A program made the translations under genes and the position numbers. From Deltaproteobacteria bacterium (GTDB lineage Bacteria > Desulfobacterota > DSM-4660 > Desulfatiglandales > HGW-15): a stretch of 5,987 bases of DNA. The notes under the pieces are model-generated. The model saw nothing but the letters and a program-made list of their open reading frames with translations. It made no database searches and had not been told where the DNA came from. Positions 5,857 through 5,987 of this stretch are shown here, piece after piece. The stretch spans positions 1 through 5,987 of the forward strand of contig JAHECH010000300.1 of NCBI GenBank assembly GCA_024641835.1, in the 5' to 3' direction. Position 1 is the first letter of the stretch. The number at the start of each line of letters is the position of its first letter.

Positions 5857-5987
5857 TTATTCTGTATTAGCGTTCCAAAAATAGGTGTTTTCAAGGCCTA
5901 TATCGTCTTTTTCAGCCCCGAAAAGAGCGTTATAGTCAGCAGGTCCCTCCCGCACCTGATATCCTTCACTGCCTTCTATGACTTCTC
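5857..5987 (-). CDS. Unrecognised protein, C-terminal part, cut by the right edge
   Basis: From the window edge the minus strand stays open for 43 codons in one frame and ends in TAA at 5859-5857. The visible tail includes E-G-Y-Q-V-R-E-G-P-A-D-Y-N-A-L-F and ends T-Y-F-W-N-A-N-T-E. It is acidic and aromatic, with no membrane segment, and has no resemblance to an integron integrase that I can see. Orientation matches the cassette genes, and a terminator-like hairpin follows. It may share a cassette with the HD gene, since no attC is found between them. With only 43 codons visible the coding call is moderate and the family unknown. Confidence 0.5.
   Translation of the reverse strand, partial: EVIEGSEGYQVREGPADYNALFGAEKDDIGLENTYFWNANTE

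Overview
The window reads as a stretch of integron gene-cassette array. Five co-oriented genes on the minus strand, plus a sixth cut by the left edge, are each followed by an imperfect inverted repeat with the layout of an attC recombination site: RYYYAAC-like and GTTRRRY-like core boxes flanking complementary arms, usually with an unpaired extra base in one arm. Five such sites are visible, at 229-315, 1155-1240, 2525-2595, 3315-3430 and 4318-4381. No integrase gene or attI site is in the window. Since the genes point left, an attI/intI end, if there is one, should lie to the right. The attC sites differ in length (64-116 bp) and sequence, and the HD-domain gene is visibly more AT-rich than its neighbours. 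This suggests cassettes collected from different sources rather than a Vibrio-type array with near-identical sites. The host cannot be named; a mesophilic Gram-negative bacterium is the likeliest carrier.

Layout from right to left, the direction of transcription: the C-terminal end of an unrecognised protein (5857-5987); a gene-free stretch with a dense cluster of perfect palindromes (5525-5674); an AT-rich gene for an HD-type metal phosphohydrolase (4389-5495); two different proteins with HEPN-like Rx4H motifs in consecutive cassettes (3472-4236 and 2622-3299); a DUF5677-like protein whose last 16 codons lie inside its own attC (1191-2498); a DUF2971-like protein (357-1118); and the start of an unrecognised protein (1-206).

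The cassettes are independent mobile units, so the genes need not act together. Even so, HD, HEPN-like, DUF5677 and DUF2971 proteins all recur in accessory and anti-phage or toxin-like settings, so the array plausibly is a store of defence or abortive-infection functions. That role is inferred from family resemblance and context. No database search was possible.
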